A stretch of DNA of 64,000 nucleotides from Methylobacterium sp. GXS13 (GCF_001455965.1 NZ_LKKO01000013.1:62001-126000); one strand, 5' to 3'; positions 17,247-25,804 are shown, counted from the stretch's first letter. The notes: generated from the sequence alone by a model not told the origin. Made by a program: numbers and translations.

Positions 17247-17975
17247 GTGATACCCTGGGTTCATCTCGACACCGGATCCGTCCCGGGGGGCGGCACCGAC
17301 CTGCGCCTGATGCAACGCGGCGACGAATTCTCGATCCTGGCCGACACGATCGAGCTGATGAACAACCGCCGCAGCGGCTCCGAGGCGGCGCTCGACGCGG
17401 TGACCTGCGAGCGGCTCAAGGACCGGCCCCGGGCCCGGATGCTGATCGGCGGCCTCGGCATGGGCTTCACCCTGCGGGCGGCGCTCGAAGGCCTCGGCCC
17501 GGAGGCGCGGGTCGTCGTGGCCGAGCTGGTCCCGGCCGTGATCGCCTGGGCCCGCGGCCCGCTCGCCCATGTCTTCGGCGATTGCCTGGACGACCCCCGG
17601 GTCGAGGTGCGGGAATCCGACGTGAACCGCCTGATCCAGGCGGGGCCGGGCCAGTACGACGCCATCCTGCTCGACGTGGACAACGGCCCGGAAGGCCTGA
17701 TGCGCCGCTCCAACGACCGGCTCTACGACAATTGGGGCCTCAAGCGCGCCCGCTGGGCCCTGCGGCCGGGCGGCATCCTGGCGGTCTGGTCGGGCGCCCC
17801 GGACCGGAAGTTCAAGTCCCGCCTGCAGCGGTCCGGCTTCGCGGTCGAGGAGGCCCGGGTCCACGCGAGCGGGCGCGGCAGCGGCCCCAAGCACGTGGTC
17901 TGGCTCGGCACCCGGACCGAGGGGCCCGTCGCGCCGGATCGGCCCGAGGCCGGCCGCTCCAAAGCGACCCGATAG
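17247..17975 (+). CDS. Spermidine-synthase-like methyltransferase-fold protein
   Basis: 242-aa Rossmann-fold protein of the spermidine synthase/SpeE-like superfamily. GTG at 17247 is taken as the start because GAGGAA lies six bases upstream and the sequence matches from VIPWVHLDTG. The nucleotide-binding loop is MLIGGLGMGFTLRAAL, followed by VVVAELVPAVIAWARG (acidic residue after strand 2) and YDAILLDVDNGP (motif 4). Family members bind decarboxylated SAM or SAM. The first beta-domain of true spermidine synthases is short here, so polyamine synthesis is not assured. Some relatives are annotated only as spermidine synthase-like or 'fused MFS/spermidine synthase' domains. Confidence 0.78.
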   Translation: MIPWVHLDTGSVPGGGTDLRLMQRGDEFSILADTIELMNNRRSGSEAALDAVTCERLKDRPRARMLIGGLGMGFTLRAALEGLGPEARVVVAELVPAVIAWARGPLAHVFGDCLDDPRVEVRESDVNRLIQAGPGQYDAILLDVDNGPEGLMRRSNDRLYDNWGLKRARWALRPGGILAVWSGAPDRKFKSRLQRSGFAVEEARVHASGRGSGPKHVVWLGTRTEGPVAPDRPEAGRSKATR

Positions 17976-18031
17976 GCGCCGGCCTGCCGCCCACGGTCGC
18001 ACCCCCTGGGCCGGCGGCCGGGACTCCGCAC

Positions 18032-18247
18032 ATGCGGGGCATGGGTGCGAATGGCGGGCATCTCTACACGGTCGAGGTCAGGCCGAGCCGGCATGATCCG
18101 GGGCGTTTCACGTGGGCGATCCGCGACCGCGGCAAGCTGGTCCGGGGATCGTACCGTCCGCACGCCTCCGAGGGCGTCGCCCGGGCCGTCGCGCTGGCCG
18201 AGGTCGAGCGGCTGATCGGGCATGACGAGCCGCAAAACGGCGTCTGA
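18032..18247 (+). CDS. Small hypothetical protein, 71 aa
   Basis: Starts at ATG 18032 or at the in-frame ATG 18041. The core YTVEVRPSRHDPGRFTWAIRDRG followed by an ASEGVARAVALAEVERLI helix gives a compact beta-beta-beta-alpha protein common as a stand-alone small ORF in related genomes. No signal or membrane segment. It lies 56 bases behind the spermidine-synthase-like gene. Function unknown. Confidence 0.6.
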   Translation: MRGMGANGGHLYTVEVRPSRHDPGRFTWAIRDRGKLVRGSYRPHASEGVARAVALAEVERLIGHDEPQNGV

Positions 18248-18370
18248 TCGGGTCGTACGGGACCCGAGCCATGGTCTGGACGCGCATCTAGACGACCACA
18301 GCGTGTCACGTATGCATGCAGAAACAACCCCCGATCGGTTGCATGCCGCACTGCGGTAGCTTATCTCTGC

Positions 18371-18464
18371 ACTGCGGGATGGCGATGGCGTCGCGATCCC
18401 GCTGCCCTTCTTGGGCGTTTCCTCCCTAGACTTCGGGCCGCTCCTTCGGGAGTGGCCTTTTTTC
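18371..18464 (+). ncRNA. Small RNA copy B with anti-Shine-Dalgarno linker and canonical terminator
   Basis: Hairpin 1: GCGGGAT (18374-18380) with ATCCCGC (18396-18402), extended inside by GCGA/UCGC. Hairpin 2: GCCC (18404-18407) with GGGC (18413-18416). Unpaired UUUCCUCCC at 18418-18426. Terminator: 9-bp stem 18436-18444 with 18449-18457 around a UUCG tetraloop, then six U residues. Hairpin 1 differs from copy A at 6094-6190 in three pairs (G-C to A-U, G-C to C-G, U-A to C-G), all compensated, while the linker and terminator are nearly identical. A weak TTGCAT at 18339 with TTATCT at 18361 could be its promoter. The exposed CCUCCC suggests pairing with ribosome-binding sites of target mRNAs. 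Confidence 0.8.
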
Positions 18465-18562
18465 TGTTCTGTATCCGCCGCTGCCGGCGGCCTGAAATCC
18501 GCATCCGTGGCCCGAGGCTTCGGCCAAGCGGAACCATGACCTTGGCTGTTCGTTCTGCCGTC

Positions 18563-19093
18563 ATGGAACACTACAAATCCACCCTCGCGACGACCGCGAT
18601 AGCCGTATTCGGCTTGGTAGTGGCTGCCCATACTCTGCATCCGGGCAACTACGAGGTGCAGCCGCGCGCTGCCCGGGGCGTCGCAGCGCAGGCCGCGCCG
18701 TCGAGCTGGATGGATCCGCCAGCCCGGATCGCCGTCACGAGCAAGACGGATGCTGCCGTCTCCGAGAGCGTCCGCGCGTCCGCGTCCGACCTGCTGGCAC
18801 CGCAGATGGCTGGCCTGTTCCCGCCGGGCGCCGTCACGGCGCCGGCGCTGCCGAGCGAGATGATCGCCCCGGCCGAGAAGGCGCGCAAGACGCTGGCGGC
18901 GCATCGGTCCAAGGTGTCCGACCGCGGTCTGCGCCGGACGGCACGCCTGCGCCACGCCAGCCTAGCCCGCACGGCGGCCGTGGACCCGGCGATCACGCCG
19001 TCCGAGCCCGCGCCCGCACAAGACTCCAAGAAAATCGATCCGATCGGCGACCTTATTCGCGGCCTCGGCCTCGGTCACGACAGCGAGGGCTGA
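18563..19093 (+). CDS. Hypothetical membrane-anchored or secreted protein
   Basis: 176 aa from ATG 18563 (an ATG at 18536 would add nine residues). A single N-terminal hydrophobic segment (TLATTAIAVFGLVVAAHTL) without a clear cleavage site suggests a signal anchor. The rest is alanine-rich and low in complexity, with a basic patch (HRSKVSDRGLRRTARLRHAS) and a short amphipathic end (IDPIGDLIRGLGLG). It resembles cell-envelope proteins of unknown function. It begins about 100 bases behind the small RNA terminator. Confidence 0.55.
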   Translation: MEHYKSTLATTAIAVFGLVVAAHTLHPGNYEVQPRAARGVAAQAAPSSWMDPPARIAVTSKTDAAVSESVRASASDLLAPQMAGLFPPGAVTAPALPSEMIAPAEKARKTLAAHRSKVSDRGLRRTARLRHASLARTAAVDPAITPSEPAPAQDSKKIDPIGDLIRGLGLGHDSEG

Positions 19094-19105
19094 CCGGCCC
19101 ACACG

Positions 19106-19468
19106 CTACTGCACGTGGATGGTCAGCTTCATCTTCGGATGGATGCCGCACTGGATGACGAAATCCCCGGGCTCATTCAGAACCAGCCGCGTCTCCGTGC
19201 CGGGCTCCTGATCGCCGGCATCGAACGAGAAGCGGTCAGCCTCGATGAAGGCGTGGTGGGTTTGGCTGGAATCCTCGTTGCGCAGGGTGATCGTGTCGCC
19301 GAGCCTTAGGAACAGGTCGGTCGGCACGTAGTGGCGCCCCTTCTGCAGGACGACGCGGGTCGTGCTTGCCAGCGTCGCCCGCGCTGAGTCCGCCGCCGCG
19401 CACAGACCCGCCAGGGCCATCGTCCCGACGAGAAGCAGGGGGCGCAGGCGCCGGTTGCGAGAGGGCAT
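19106..19468 (-). CDS. Cupredoxin-domain (blue copper) periplasmic protein
   Basis: 120-aa secreted protein with a signal peptide (MPSRNRRLRPLLLVGTMALA) and one cupredoxin domain of the plastocyanin/amicyanin type. Type 1 copper ligands are visible in the right order: H71 or H72 (QTHHAF), C107, H110 and M113 in the C-terminal motif CGIHPKM. The ATG at 19468 gives a proper signal peptide; a longer frame adds a non-signal leader. It should carry electrons or copper in the periplasm. No partner oxidase or dehydrogenase is adjacent. Confidence 0.9.
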   Translation of the reverse strand: MPSRNRRLRPLLLVGTMALAGLCAAADSARATLASTTRVVLQKGRHYVPTDLFLRLGDTITLRNEDSSQTHHAFIEADRFSFDAGDQEPGTETRLVLNEPGDFVIQCGIHPKMKLTIHVQ

Positions 19469-19645
19469 GTCTGGATGTCCGCTGGGAATTGGAGTCGCCC
19501 GGGCAAGGGCGTGAGAGGGGATCAATCACCGAGCGGCCCGGGATGCCGCTCAGCGCCATGGTGCGCCGAGTTCCTGAACACACCGCTACGTCAACCCGTA
19601 AGATTGTCTTGACCGCGCAGTCAATAAGACTTCGATATTTAGACT

Positions 19646-20611
19646 CTACAAGTCTTGATTGTATTCGTCGCTGGAATGCGTGTCCCCGTCACGCGGGGCG
19701 CACAGTGTCAGAGCGCTCCGCACATGGTCCCGGAAGACCTGAACCCGTGCCGGCAAGTCGCGCCCGGCCAGCGTCACGGCGCGCAGCACCGCCCCGCGGC
19801 TCGCCCAGGGGGCCAGCACGCGCACGAGCTGGCCCCCTGAGACCGCCCTGGCAGCCACGAGGCTCGGGATATGGCCGATCCCGGCCCCCGCCAGGGTCAA
19901 GCGATGGACGGTCGCGAAGTCGCTGACCCGGATGGCTGGGCTCAGCACGATCTGCTCGGACCGGCCGAGTCCGTCGGTCAGCGGCAGGGCACCCGAGCCG
20001 AGCCGCTCCCGGGACAGGATCAGGTCGTGATCGTGCAGCCCCGCCAGATCGGCGGGAGCCGGGCGGCGCAACAGATAGGCGGGCGCGGCGTAGAGGCCCA
20101 CCGACAGCGTCGCCAGGATGACGGCCCGGTAGCCGGTCTCCTCCGCGCCGCCGAGCCGCAGGGCAAGATCGATCCGGTTGGCCGCAAGGTCGAGGCGGGC
20201 ATCGGTGTTGAGCATTTCAACCGTGATCTGCGGATAGGCCTCCCGGAAGCTCGCAACGATCTCCGGCATCACCTCGATTCCGAAATCGATCGAGGTGGTG
20301 AGGCGCAGGTGCCCAGCCGGCACCGTCCGCGCGTCGCGGGCGGTCTCGGCGGCCTTATCGAGGAGCGCCAGGCTCTCCTGAGCCTTGGCGTAGAAGGCCA
20401 GTCCCTCCGCGGTGGGCGAGACCGCCCGCGAGGTGCGCGCCATCAGCCGGGTTCCGAGCGCCCGCTCCAGCCGGGAGAGGCGCCGGCTGACGCTGCCCTT
20501 GGTTTCCCGCAGGTTCGCGGCCGCGGCCGTGACGGTACCAAGATCGACGACCGTGCAGAAGGCCCGCACGTCATCGAGACCGCCCTGGAAGGTTTCCGTT
20601 CTCGCAACCAT
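19646..20611 (-). CDS. LysR-family transcriptional regulator
   Basis: 321-aa LysR regulator. The ATG at 20611 places the helix-turn-helix at about residues 10-70 (LDDVRAFCTVVDLGTVTAAA, then GSVSRRLSRLERALGTRLMA). The effector domain follows with typical GHLRLTTSIDFGIEVMPEIV and NRIDLALRLG. The branch (TSRAVSPTAEG, LRLGG) is like AaeR/DsdC-type regulators. It is divergent from the yceI gene with a 101-base promoter gap, so yceI is the likely target. The inducer is unknown. Confidence 0.92.
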   Translation of the reverse strand: MVARTETFQGGLDDVRAFCTVVDLGTVTAAAANLRETKGSVSRRLSRLERALGTRLMARTSRAVSPTAEGLAFYAKAQESLALLDKAAETARDARTVPAGHLRLTTSIDFGIEVMPEIVASFREAYPQITVEMLNTDARLDLAANRIDLALRLGGAEETGYRAVILATLSVGLYAAPAYLLRRPAPADLAGLHDHDLILSRERLGSGALPLTDGLGRSEQIVLSPAIRVSDFATVHRLTLAGAGIGHIPSLVAARAVSGGQLVRVLAPWASRGAVLRAVTLAGRDLPARVQVFRDHVRSALTLCAPRDGDTHSSDEYNQDL

Positions 20612-20712
20612 GGGGTTCCGGATAGCAGGCTCATAAGCAGTCGTGAACAGGGCTACAGGGCTGCTGCGGCGCACCGAATCGCGCACGATCGTCTGCAGTG
20701 TAGGAGACACCC

Positions 20713-21321
20713 TTGAAGTCGATTCTCGCCTCGAGCCTTCTGGCCCTCCTGGTCGCCACCCCCGTCCTGGCCCAGACCCCGCCGACCCGCGACCCGGCCC
20801 AGATCCAAGCCGGCACCTACGTGGTCGATCCCAACCACACCCAGGTCGGCTGGCGGGTCTCCCATATGGGCTTCTCGAACTATGCCGGCGGCTTCTCGGA
20901 CGTGTCCGGGACCCTCGATCTGCAGCCGAAAAACCCTTCGGCTGCGAAGCTCACGATCAAGATCCCGGTCGCCTCGGTCACCACGACCAGCGCCAAGCTC
21001 ACCGACGAGCTGAAGGGCGACCAGTGGCTCGACGCGGCCAAGTTCCCCGAGATGACCTTCGTGTCCACCAAGGTCACCCCCGAGGGCAAGGACAAGGCGA
21101 AGGTCACCGGCAACCTCACGCTCCACGGCGTGACCAAGCCGGTGACGCTGGACGTCACCCTGGTCGGGGCCGGCGTGAACCCCCTGAGCAAGAAGGTCAC
21201 GGTCGGCTTCGACGCCACCGGTACGCTCAAGCGCTCCGAGTTCGGGGTGAAGACCTACGTGCCGCTGATCGGCGACGACCTGCACCTGACCATCGCGGGC
21301 GCCTTCGAGCGCCAGGACTGA
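20713..21321 (+). CDS. YceI family periplasmic lipocalin-like protein
   Basis: 202-aa secreted beta-barrel protein that in characterised members binds isoprenoid or fatty-acyl ligands. It starts with TTG at 20713, supported by GGAG at 20703-20706 and an immediate signal peptide (ILASSLLALLVATPVLAQ). YceI landmarks are VVDPNHTQVGWRVSHMGFSN, GTLDLQPKNPSAAKL, LTDELKGDQWLDAAKFPEMT, VTGNLTLHGVTKPVTLDV and KRSEFGVKTY. No ATG fits the same boundaries, so the TTG is probably genuine and may limit translation. It is probably controlled by the divergent LysR gene. Confidence 0.93.
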   Translation: MKSILASSLLALLVATPVLAQTPPTRDPAQIQAGTYVVDPNHTQVGWRVSHMGFSNYAGGFSDVSGTLDLQPKNPSAAKLTIKIPVASVTTTSAKLTDELKGDQWLDAAKFPEMTFVSTKVTPEGKDKAKVTGNLTLHGVTKPVTLDVTLVGAGVNPLSKKVTVGFDATGTLKRSEFGVKTYVPLIGDDLHLTIAGAFERQD

Positions 21322-21336
21322 ACGGATTGGGCGGAA

Positions 21337-21354
21337 GCGGATCACTCGATCCGC
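21337..21354. terminator. Hairpin behind yceI
   Basis: GCGGATC and GATCCGC (7-bp perfect stem, ACTC loop) lie 16 bases after the yceI stop. There is no T-run; probable but unproven terminator. Confidence 0.45.
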
Positions 21355-21470
21355 CCCCGCGCAAAACCGGGTTTCCGACGGGCCTGATGCCCTTCGGCGG
21401 GGTTCGGGACAGTGTCCCGAGACTGAGCGGAGCCGTTCGATCGGGCAAGCCCTGATCGGAGGGCTTCGCC

Positions 21471-22055
21471 CTACGTCGCCGGCTGGTCGTCGGACCCGGT
21501 GCCCAGAGCCCGCTGCACCATCACGCTGTCCGACCAGCGGCCGTACTTGAAGCCCACCGCCTTCAGGTAGCCGACACGGACGAAGCCGCAGGTCTCGTGC
21601 AGGCGCAAGGACGCCTCGTTCTGCGCGTCGATGTAGCCGATCATCTGCCGGTAGCCCCCCGCCGCGCAGGCCTCGATCAGCGCCGGCAGGAGGCGGCGCC
21701 CGATCCCCGCATGGAGATGGTCGGGATGCACGTAGATCGAGTGCTTGAGGGTGTAGCGATAGGCCGGGCGCTTCCGGAACGGCACCGCGTAGGCGTAGCC
21801 CGCCACCTGGCCGCCGATCTCGGCGACGAGGTGGGGCAGGCGCTTCTTGCGCATGGTCTTGCGCCGCCGCTTCAGGTCGTCGGGGAGCAGGCGCGCCTCG
21901 TCGTCGAAATCGGCGACGTTGCCGACGCCCTTGCCGATATGGTGCTCGTAGATCGCCACCATGGCCTCGACATCCGCGTCCGAGGACGGCCGGATGATGA
22001 TGTCCGGGCTCGGCCGCGCCGGGATCGGGGCGCCTTCCTCGGGCTCGATCTCCAT
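21471..22055 (-). CDS. GNAT-family N-acetyltransferase (phosphinothricin acetyltransferase type)
   Basis: 194-aa acetyl-CoA-dependent acetyltransferase. The GNAT core runs from IIIRPSSDADVEAMVAIYEHH to the end: motif A VHPDHLHAGIGRRLLPALIEA (pyrophosphate loop HAGIGRRL) and motif B QMIGYIDAQNEASLRLHETCGF with the PAT-type VGYLKAVGFKYGRWSD ending. Its ATG (22055) overlaps the decarboxylase stop codon by one base (TGATG), so it is translationally coupled to that gene. The pairing suggests acetylation of the amine product of the decarboxylase or of a related amino compound. Family members detoxify phosphinothricin or acetylate methionine sulfone, so polyamine acetylation is only an inference. 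Confidence 0.88.
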   Translation of the reverse strand: MEIEPEEGAPIPARPSPDIIIRPSSDADVEAMVAIYEHHIGKGVGNVADFDDEARLLPDDLKRRRKTMRKKRLPHLVAEIGGQVAGYAYAVPFRKRPAYRYTLKHSIYVHPDHLHAGIGRRLLPALIEACAAGGYRQMIGYIDAQNEASLRLHETCGFVRVGYLKAVGFKYGRWSDSVMVQRALGTGSDDQPAT

Positions 22056-24400
22056 CAGGCGCCGTCCCGCACGACGTATGTGTGGAAGCGGATCCGCCCG
22101 TCCGGCTCGACCTCGCGATAGACCCCCTGGATCTCGGCCTCGAAGCCGGGGAACAGGTTGGCGGAGGCCTCGAACATCTTGAAATAGTCGAGCATCGGCC
22201 TGGCGCGATCGTCCAGGCGCTCGCCCGGCAGGACGGTGCCGATGCCCGGCGGGTAGACCAGCATCAGCGTGGTGGCGATGCGCCCCTCGGCCTCGGCGAT
22301 CGGCACATAGTCGACCTTGTTGCGGGTCAGCATCTGGGCGGCCTTCTTGGGCGGCATCACCATTTCGGGCAGATGCTCGGGGGCGAATTGCCGGCGCTGG
22401 AGCGCAGAGGTGCCGGCCTCCCGGTGGAAGGCGTGGAACTCGGCGCAGAGGTCGCGCAGCCGCACCCCGCGGTAGCGGTTGGGCCGGCGGCCGACGAATT
22501 CCGGCATGGCCTCCTCCAGCGGCACGTTGTCGTCGTGGAACCGTTTGAACGCGACGAGGCCCGAGATCAGGGTGCCGGCCTTGGAGGATTCGACGCCGGG
22601 CGTCAGCAGGAAGAGCAGCGAGTTCAGATCGTTCTTCTCCGCCACGATCCGGTTCTCGCGCAGGTACTGCGCGACGATCGGGGCCGGCACGCCGTGATCG
22701 GCATAGGCACCCGTCTGCCGGTCGAAGCCCGGAGTGAGCACCGTGAGCTTGTTGGGATCGGTGATGGCGTAGCCCGGCGCGACATGGGTGAACCCATGCC
22801 AGCGGGCGCCGGGTTTCAGCTCCCAGTGCCGCGGGTCGGCGGCGAGCTCGTCGGTGGGCACCTTCTCCCAGGGCACCTCGGCCCCGTCGGCATTGCTGGT
22901 CACGTCCGGCACGAAGGGGTCGAAGAACCAGCGCCGCAGCGGGTCGGCCTCGTTCTCCTCGAATTCCCGCCGGATCGCCCGGACCTTCTTGCGCCACTCG
23001 ATCCCGAGCCGGATCGTGTCGTCCCACAGGATCATGCCCGAGCGGCCCTTCATCATCTGGGCGCCGACATCGAGGGAGGCGAAGAGCGGGTAGAACGGCG
23101 AGGTCGAGGCGTGGACCAGGAAGCTCTCGTTCAGGCGCTTGTGCTCGACCCGCCGGGTCTGGCCGCGGATATGGCCGTCGCGGGTGTGGATCTGCGAGGC
23201 CTGGGAGAAGCTCGCGAGCTGCTTGTGGGTCGATTGCGTGGCGACGATGCCCGGCGAGGTCTCGTCGAGCCCGGTGAGCCCCATGGCGAAGCGGCGGGCG
23301 AAGAGCGGGTGGAACTTCATGAAGCCCGCCCAGGCCTCGTCGAACAGGATGTAGTCGCAGAGGTGGCCGATCTTCTCCAGGATCTCCTGGGCGTCGTAGA
23401 TCGTGCCGTCGTAGGTGCATTGCTCGATCACCGCGACCCGGAACGGCCGCTCCCGGCGCCAGGCCTCGGGGTCGGTCACCAGCGGGTTGGCGCGGATTTT
23501 TTCCCGGATCCGGGTCTCGTCCAGCGCCTCGTGATAGATCGGGCCGATCAGCCCGAAAGCATTGCGGTTCGTTTCCAAAAAGATCGGGATGCCGCCGCCC
23601 AGGAACAGAGCGCCGTGATGGGCCGCCTTGTGATTGTTGCGGTCGAACAGCACGAGGTCGTCCTCGGCCACCAGCGAGGACAGCACGATCTTGTTGGAGG
23701 CCGAGGTGCCGTTGAGCACGAAGTAGGTCTTCTCCGCTCCGAAGATCTTGGCGGCCTCCTTCTGCGCCTTGAGCGCGGGACCCTCGTGGGTCAGCAGGTC
23801 GCCGAGGTCGAGGACCGAATTGTCGAGGTCGTCGCGGAAGATCGCCTCGCCCAGATGCTCCACGAAAATTCGGCCGATCGGCGAGCGGTTGTAGAAGATG
23901 CCGCCGTTATGGCCCGGGCAGGTCCAGAGCTGGTTGCCCTTCTCGGCATAGTCGACCAGTGCGCCGAAGAACGGCGTCTTCAGCGTCTGGGCATATTGCG
24001 TCACCCGGCTGACCAGGCCGCGGGCGATGAATTCGGGAGTCTCTTCCGCCAGGAAGATGTAGCCGTCGATGAAGTCGAGCAACTCGACCGGGATGTCCTC
24101 CAGCCGCTTGCGGCGGACCATGATGACGATCGGCATCTCCAGGCCGCGCTTGCGCATCATGTCGATGAGCGCGGCGGCCTTGCCGTCGAGGCCGCGCTTG
24201 CCCCAGTCGACCACCATGCAGCCGATGGCAGCATCGGTCTGCACGGCGATGGCCGCGTCCTCGACGCGCCGGGCCCGCACCACCTCGAAGCCGCGATTCT
24301 CCACCGCGGCCACGATCTGGGCGACCCGCGCACCCTCCAGGTCGTCCGGATCGAAGGCGGGGGTGCACATCAGAACCGTGAAGCGACGGTGGAAATCCAT
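22055..24400 (-). CDS. Orn/Lys/Arg decarboxylase (PLP, fold type I, group III)
   Basis: 781-aa pyridoxal-phosphate decarboxylase. It has the N-terminal receiver-like wing domain (about 1-130), the PLP core with Schiff-base lysine K393 in QSTHKQLAS, the cofactor loop LNGTSASNK near 230 and FDEAWAGFMKFH near 355, and the C-terminal domain (LIRGLVAF-equivalent LISGLVAFKRFHD). Length is at the upper end for biodegradative arginine, lysine or ornithine decarboxylases. The product would be putrescine, cadaverine or agmatine; substrate choice is not evident, though relatives in alphaproteobacteria are usually named ornithine decarboxylases. No antiporter gene is adjacent, unlike acid-stress loci. 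It is coupled by TGATG to a GNAT acetyltransferase. Confidence 0.92.
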   Translation of the reverse strand: MDFHRRFTVLMCTPAFDPDDLEGARVAQIVAAVENRGFEVVRARRVEDAAIAVQTDAAIGCMVVDWGKRGLDGKAAALIDMMRKRGLEMPIVIMVRRKRLEDIPVELLDFIDGYIFLAEETPEFIARGLVSRVTQYAQTLKTPFFGALVDYAEKGNQLWTCPGHNGGIFYNRSPIGRIFVEHLGEAIFRDDLDNSVLDLGDLLTHEGPALKAQKEAAKIFGAEKTYFVLNGTSASNKIVLSSLVAEDDLVLFDRNNHKAAHHGALFLGGGIPIFLETNRNAFGLIGPIYHEALDETRIREKIRANPLVTDPEAWRRERPFRVAVIEQCTYDGTIYDAQEILEKIGHLCDYILFDEAWAGFMKFHPLFARRFAMGLTGLDETSPGIVATQSTHKQLASFSQASQIHTRDGHIRGQTRRVEHKRLNESFLVHASTSPFYPLFASLDVGAQMMKGRSGMILWDDTIRLGIEWRKKVRAIRREFEENEADPLRRWFFDPFVPDVTSNADGAEVPWEKVPTDELAADPRHWELKPGARWHGFTHVAPGYAITDPNKLTVLTPGFDRQTGAYADHGVPAPIVAQYLRENRIVAEKNDLNSLLFLLTPGVESSKAGTLISGLVAFKRFHDDNVPLEEAMPEFVGRRPNRYRGVRLRDLCAEFHAFHREAGTSALQRRQFAPEHLPEMVMPPKKAAQMLTRNKVDYVPIAEAEGRIATTLMLVYPPGIGTVLPGERLDDRARPMLDYFKMFEASANLFPGFEAEIQGVYREVEPDGRIRFHTYVVRDGA

Positions 24401-24442
24401 GGAGCCCCTCTCAGCCTTGCAAGCAGCGAGTGGCTTTCTGGC

Positions 24443-24478
24443 CCATCTGCGACGTTTGCATGACGGAGCCGCAGATGG
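24443..24478. terminator. Hairpin between pxpA and the decarboxylase gene
   Basis: CCATCTGCG (24443-24451) pairs with CGCAGATGG (24470-24478). It is placed downstream of pxpA and 43 bases before the decarboxylase ATG, so it may end pxpA transcription or sit in the decarboxylase leader. No T-run. Confidence 0.5.
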
Positions 24479-24495
24479 CGGCCAAATCCGGCGCT

Positions 24496-25269
24496 TCAGG
24501 TGCCGATCACCTCAGCCATTGGCCTCATCGTGATCCCTCTTTCGGCGAGGTCGGCGCGCACCTGCGCAGCCATCGCGACGGACCCCGGCGTATCGCCGTG
24601 GACGCAGATACTGTCGATCCGGGCCGGGATGCGCCGCCCGGACAGGCAGAGGATCGCGCGATCCTCCAGCATCCGCGCCACGCGCCCGGCCGCCTCCACC
24701 GGATCGTGCAGCACGGCCCCCGGCAGCTTGCGCGAGACCAGGTTGCCGTTATCGGCGTAGGCCCGATCGGCGTAGATCTCCCGGGCCAGGGGCAGGCCGA
24801 GCCGCTCGCCTGCACGCTCGGTCTCGAGGCCCGGCATGACCACGAAGATCAGGTCGCGGTCGAGGGCCCGGATCGCGCGGGCCACCGCCAGGGCGAGATC
24901 GGCGTCCTCGTTGGCGATGTTGCCCAGCGCCCCGTGGGTCTTCACGTGCCGCACGGGGCAGCCGGCATCCTGGGCGAGCGCCAGCAGGGCGCCGACCTGA
25001 TAGAGCACCGCCTTCTCGACATCGGCCGGGCGCTCGCCGTGGATCGGGCGCCGCCCGAAACCCCAGAGATCGAGGAAGCCCGGATGCGCCCCAGCCTGCA
25101 CGCCGGCGCGGGCGGCAAGGGTCAGGGTCTCGTGCATCACCAGCGGGTCGCCGGCGTGGAACCCGCAGGCGATGTTGGCCGAGGTAGCGATCGCCAGCAT
25201 GCCGGCATCGTCCCCCAGGCGGTAGACGCCGAACCCCTCGCCCATGTCGCAGTTCAGATCGACGATCAT
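24496..25269 (-). CDS. pxpA: 5-oxoprolinase subunit A (LamB/YcsF family)
   Basis: 257-aa subunit of the ATP-dependent 5-oxoprolinase PxpABC, which opens pyroglutamate to glutamate. The ATG at 25269 gives the canonical start MIVDLNCDMGEGFGVYRLGD. Conserved features are SANIACGFHAGDPLVM (metal/catalytic histidine and aspartate), GAHPGFLDLWGFGRR, VRHVKTHGALGN and the C-terminal ICVHGDTPGSV. pxpB and pxpC, which often adjoin pxpA, are not next to it here and must lie elsewhere if the enzyme is complete. The neighbouring decarboxylase and GNAT genes share the strand but are separated by a hairpin. Confidence 0.93.
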   Translation of the reverse strand: MIVDLNCDMGEGFGVYRLGDDAGMLAIATSANIACGFHAGDPLVMHETLTLAARAGVQAGAHPGFLDLWGFGRRPIHGERPADVEKAVLYQVGALLALAQDAGCPVRHVKTHGALGNIANEDADLALAVARAIRALDRDLIFVVMPGLETERAGERLGLPLAREIYADRAYADNGNLVSRKLPGAVLHDPVEAAGRVARMLEDRAILCLSGRRIPARIDSICVHGDTPGSVAMAAQVRADLAERGITMRPMAEVIGT

Positions 25270-25357
25270 CGGGGTCCTTCGAAAGCGCGGCATCCCTGCG
25301 CATTCAAGGGTTGGACCAGCCGTACCGCCCATCGGCGCCGGAGATGGAAACGGTCCT

Positions 25358-25804
25358 CTACGGAAGTGGGTACCGGCTCAGAATATCGTCGGTCCGCTGG
25401 ACGGTCTTGTCGTATCGGCAGGCATACAGCGCGCCGGTGGTGCCGCTGCCGTTGTTCCACTCGCTGAAGGTGAGGTCGCCGCAATCGGCGTCCCGAAAGG
25501 CGATCCAGGCACGCTGGGCCGCCGTGAACTGAGTCTTCCAGACCGCCTTGGCGTCCGGTGGGCGGTCGTCCTGATCGATGACCGACAGCGCCTTCTTGTA
25601 GGCCGCATTGAGCTTCGCGTCGGCCGCATCGAGGGCCTTTTGCAGGCAGGCCTGGGTCTCGGGCGTCGAGGTCACGGCCTGGCACAGCTTGGCCGAGGGT
25701 TGGTCCGCCCGTGCTTCCGTCGAGGGGATTGCGCAGACCCAGAGGCCAGCGAGTGCGAGGATGCCGGCCGAGCGGGACACCAGGAAGAGATTTGGACGCA
25801 TCAT
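25358..25804 (-). CDS. LprI/DUF1311-domain secreted protein
   Basis: 148-aa secreted protein with a signal peptide (residues about 1-33, ending STEARADQ) and a lysozyme-inhibitor LprI-type domain. Characteristic features are paired cysteines (C42, C54, C108, C129 by approximate count) and the LNAAYKKALSVI, AQRAWIAFRDADC signature. Family members are periplasmic and a few inhibit lysozyme; most are uncharacterised. It lies between pxpA and a large AT-rich gap before the TonB receptor. It has its own transcription direction and no obvious operon partner. Confidence 0.87.
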   Translation of the reverse strand: MMRPNLFLVSRSAGILALAGLWVCAIPSTEARADQPSAKLCQAVTSTPETQACLQKALDAADAKLNAAYKKALSVIDQDDRPPDAKAVWKTQFTAAQRAWIAFRDADCGDLTFSEWNNGSGTTGALYACRYDKTVQRTDDILSRYPLP

